Shown here one piece after another: positions 5,997 to 7,706 of a DNA stretch of 7,706 nucleotides (position 1 is the first letter of the stretch; the number at the start of each line of letters is the position of its first letter). Below the pieces are notes generated by a model, which was not told the origin of the DNA, did no database searches, and was given only the letters and a program-made list of their open reading frames with translations. The stretch covers positions 1-7,706 of the forward strand of contig JAUVSX010000132.1 in assembly GCA_030596915.1 (NCBI GenBank), given 5' to 3'. The stretch is from Chloroflexota bacterium. GTDB lineage: Bacteria > Chloroflexota > Anaerolineae > B4-G1. Made by a program: the position numbers and the translations under genes.

Positions 5997-6776
5997 ATGT
6001 CGGTAGCGACCAGGTCGTGGTGGCACAACTGCGGCGTAGAAGAGGATGCCGAGATCCGCGAGATTGACCGAATGGAGGATATGCTCGCGCAGATCCCGGA
6101 TGATGTGTATACGATCAGACGTCTCATTTCGTCCTTGGAGATGTGCCATCACAAAGGCGAGAGGTGGGTCGAGAACATCATCCACGCCGTCGGCTCGGGC
6201 CAGACCTCCAAGGGGATCGGCACCCGGTCTGCCGGCGGGTCACACCCCGTTGAGCGTGTATGGCAGAGCACGTGCGCGTCGCTCTCGGCATGGATCGCGG
6301 GATCGCCGGCGGATTCTGTCGGCATCTCGGTAGGCTCGATCCCCGCCTCTCACTTGCTCGCGAGACTCGGGCCTCGCACGCCACTGAAGGAGTGGCAGGT
6401 GCAGCGGGTCGCTGAGAGGATTCGTAGCTTCATTGACTGGCCACGTTCACCCGAAGATCCTTCGTCCCAGTACGTTGGGCTTCTGGAGTGTGGCAGTGAG
6501 TACGAGTCCTCGTTGCGGAGCGAATGCCCGGAGTTCTACATGGAACATCGGGATTTCTGGCTCGCCACGGCCGGAGCGATCCTGCACGACACGGAAAACG
6601 GCGAAGACGCGGAACTGCCACTCGCCATCGCCATCGATATGCTGATGCCGTGCCACTGGGATTTCGTAGAGAATCTCGGCATAGTTCTGGGTGCGATCGG
6701 GGGAGAGCTCCGACCCGACAGGCCCTTTTCGGCTTGCGCCAGGAACATCCATCTCGCTCCGGTCGCCCTAGGATGA
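5997..6776 (+). CDS. Hypothetical protein, family not recognised
   Basis: This frame gives 259 residues from the ATG at 5997, which has a strong GGGAGG six bases upstream. An earlier in-frame start at 5910 would add 29 low-complexity residues and lacks such a site. I see no signal peptide and no clear membrane helix. An acidic N-terminal helix (about 14-33, EEDAEIREIDRMEDMLAQ) is followed by mixed helical sequence with seven cysteines, including CHH (50-52) and PCHWDF (218-223); these do not form a metal-binding pattern I know. Codon choice is less strongly GC3-biased than in pncB, which hints at recent acquisition but is only an impression. It lies 93 bases after the nucleotidyltransferase gene and overlaps the next reading frame by ATGA. 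No function can be assigned. Confidence 0.66.
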   Translation: MSVATRSWWHNCGVEEDAEIREIDRMEDMLAQIPDDVYTIRRLISSLEMCHHKGERWVENIIHAVGSGQTSKGIGTRSAGGSHPVERVWQSTCASLSAWIAGSPADSVGISVGSIPASHLLARLGPRTPLKEWQVQRVAERIRSFIDWPRSPEDPSSQYVGLLECGSEYESSLRSECPEFYMEHRDFWLATAGAILHDTENGEDAELPLAIAIDMLMPCHWDFVENLGIVLGAIGGELRPDRPFSACARNIHLAPVALG

Positions 6777-6934
6777 CGGTAGTCTGCCGGACGCTCAGGG
6801 CGTACTACGAGGGCTCCGAATCGAACAGGCGAGCAGATGCGCAGATCATCGCTCTCCTCGGGAATCCGACGGCTGCGAAGAAGTGGCTGGCCGCGTCGCT
6901 GGACATGACGATACGGCTGCAGCTAAGTCTCTAG
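6773..6934 (+). CDS. Possible small protein (53 residues), translationally coupled
   Basis: The ATG at 6773 overlaps the stop of the previous gene as ATGA, the usual sign of translational coupling. The 53-residue product (MTVVCRTLRAYYEG, then ...ADAQIIALLGNPTAAKKWLA...) is partly helical and mildly basic, with no motif I recognise. There is no separate strong ribosome binding site. It could instead be the remains of a longer C-terminus of the upstream gene lost to a frameshift, since the same frame is open far upstream (from 6524). Confidence 0.4.
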   Translation: MTVVCRTLRAYYEGSESNRRADAQIIALLGNPTAAKKWLAASLDMTIRLQLSL

Positions 6935-7171
6935 CGGTTCAGTGCGGCCGTGGTGGCTGCTGCCGCCTACGCACTAGAAGGTTTGGTCAGAGCGTCGCTC
7001 GCTTTCGGGCCACCGCCGTCTTGATGTTCCTACGCCAGTGCCCTTGGTACGCGGCAAGCAGCAGTTGGCCACCTTGTGTTAGTAGCCAGGCAGCGATCGG
7101 GCATGCCGAGGCAACCTGCGTAGCGTGAATTGAGCGTTCTTGGCCACAAGCCATCAGTCGGGGAGAGCCAA

Positions 7172-7706
7172 ATGGGCGTGTTGAGTCTGTTCAACCCAGG
7201 AAAGAAGGTAGCAATCGTGACGGGCGCCGCGCGAGGTCTCGGCCGGCAGTCCGCGATTGCACTTGCCGAGGCGGGTGCAGATGTGGCCATCTGCGACCTG
7301 CTTGTGGCGCAGGGGGAGAGAGTGGCCGCAGAGATCGAGGCGCTGGGTCGCCGGGTGCTCTTCGCCCAGGCGGATGTGACACGGTCCGACCAGGTTGATG
7401 CGTTCGTACAGCAGGTGGTCGACCAGTTAGGCAAAGTGGACATCCTGGTGAACAACGCCGGCATCCCCTCGCAGGGCCGCTCGCTAGAGGACGAAAACGA
7501 TGCCTTCTGGCGACACATCCTGGAAACCAATCTCTCTAGCGCCTTCTACGTTTTCGCGCAGTGGTGCGCCACATGATCGGCCGCGGCGAGGGCGGCGCCA
7601 TCATCAACATAGGCTCGATGAGCGGGACGATCATCAACAACATCGCGCCGCGGCGCAACGTTCCCTATTGTGCGACGAAGGCGGGCGTCCTGCACCTGAC
7701 GCGCGG
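7172..7706 (+). CDS. Short-chain dehydrogenase/reductase (SDR), one-base frameshift, runs off the right edge
   Basis: A classical SDR Rossmann protein using NAD(P)H. The first frame shows the cofactor motif TGAARGLG (17-24), Asp68 in ADVT, NNAG (94-97) and Asn120. It then stops at 7574-7576 in FAQWCAT. The sequence continues as a perfect SDR in another frame from 7561: VVRHMIGRG, INIGSMSG with the catalytic serine, and VPYCATKAG with the YxxxK pair (about Tyr166 and Lys170 after correction). Adding one G to make CAG-GTG-GTG at 7559-7561 restores the gene. The start at 7172 has GGGGAG six bases upstream. The cofactor helix and FabG-like motifs do not define the substrate; a sugar, polyol or acyl substrate is possible. 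The break is either a one-base sequencing or assembly error or a recent pseudogene mutation. Confidence 0.85.

Noticed and set aside
6883..7128. An 81-codon plus-strand frame between the small protein and the SDR
   Set aside because: No ribosome binding site, composition unlike the neighbouring genes, and no motif; the stretch 6935-7171 shows nothing else I can name.

Overview
This is a GC-rich bacterial window, probably from a Chloroflexota-like environmental genome. That guess rests on GC-rich codons, a secreted or membrane NACHT NTPase, a RAYT transposase with GTAGGGGC-type REP palindromes, and the remains of a diversity-generating retroelement (DGR). It is an inference from gene content, not a taxonomic assignment.

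Layout. (1) Positions 1-816, minus strand: the N-terminal 272 codons of a membrane-anchored NACHT (STAND) NTPase that continues past the left edge. (2) 817-1192 has no intact gene. It holds three consecutive perfect inverted repeats and, at 1082-1191, an asparagine-codon-rich segment that looks like a DGR template repeat. (3) 1193-1784, minus strand: a RAYT (Y1/HUH REP-associated transposase) broken by a frameshift, with a REP palindrome inside its own coding sequence. (4) 1797-2542 has no intact gene. On the minus strand it holds a second REP, the first ~32 codons of a DGR-type reverse transcriptase, a second copy of the template-like repeat that differs mainly at adenines, and the C-terminal end of an Avd-like accessory protein. 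On the flank nearest pncA it holds a composite palindrome and a CTGATTCGC repeat tract. Together these read as a decayed DGR invaded by a RAYT/REP unit.

(5) 2543-4757, plus strand: a two-gene NAD-salvage operon, nicotinamidase then nicotinate phosphoribosyltransferase, which turns nicotinamide into nicotinate and then nicotinate mononucleotide. (6) 4914-5903, plus: a nucleotidyltransferase-fold protein with an intact GSxGxG...DxD site. (7) 5997-6934, plus: an unrecognised 259-residue protein overlapped by a possible 53-residue protein through ATGA. (8) 7172 to the right edge, plus: a short-chain dehydrogenase/reductase with a one-base frameshift at about 7561.

The most interesting content is the DGR relic, because it lies directly upstream of the NACHT gene. 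FGE/C-type-lectin-fold variable domains attached to NACHT-type proteins are known DGR targets, so the unseen 3' end of this gene is worth inspecting. The number of single-base frame breaks (RAYT, SDR, both repeat copies, Avd) means sequencing or assembly error must be weighed against real decay.
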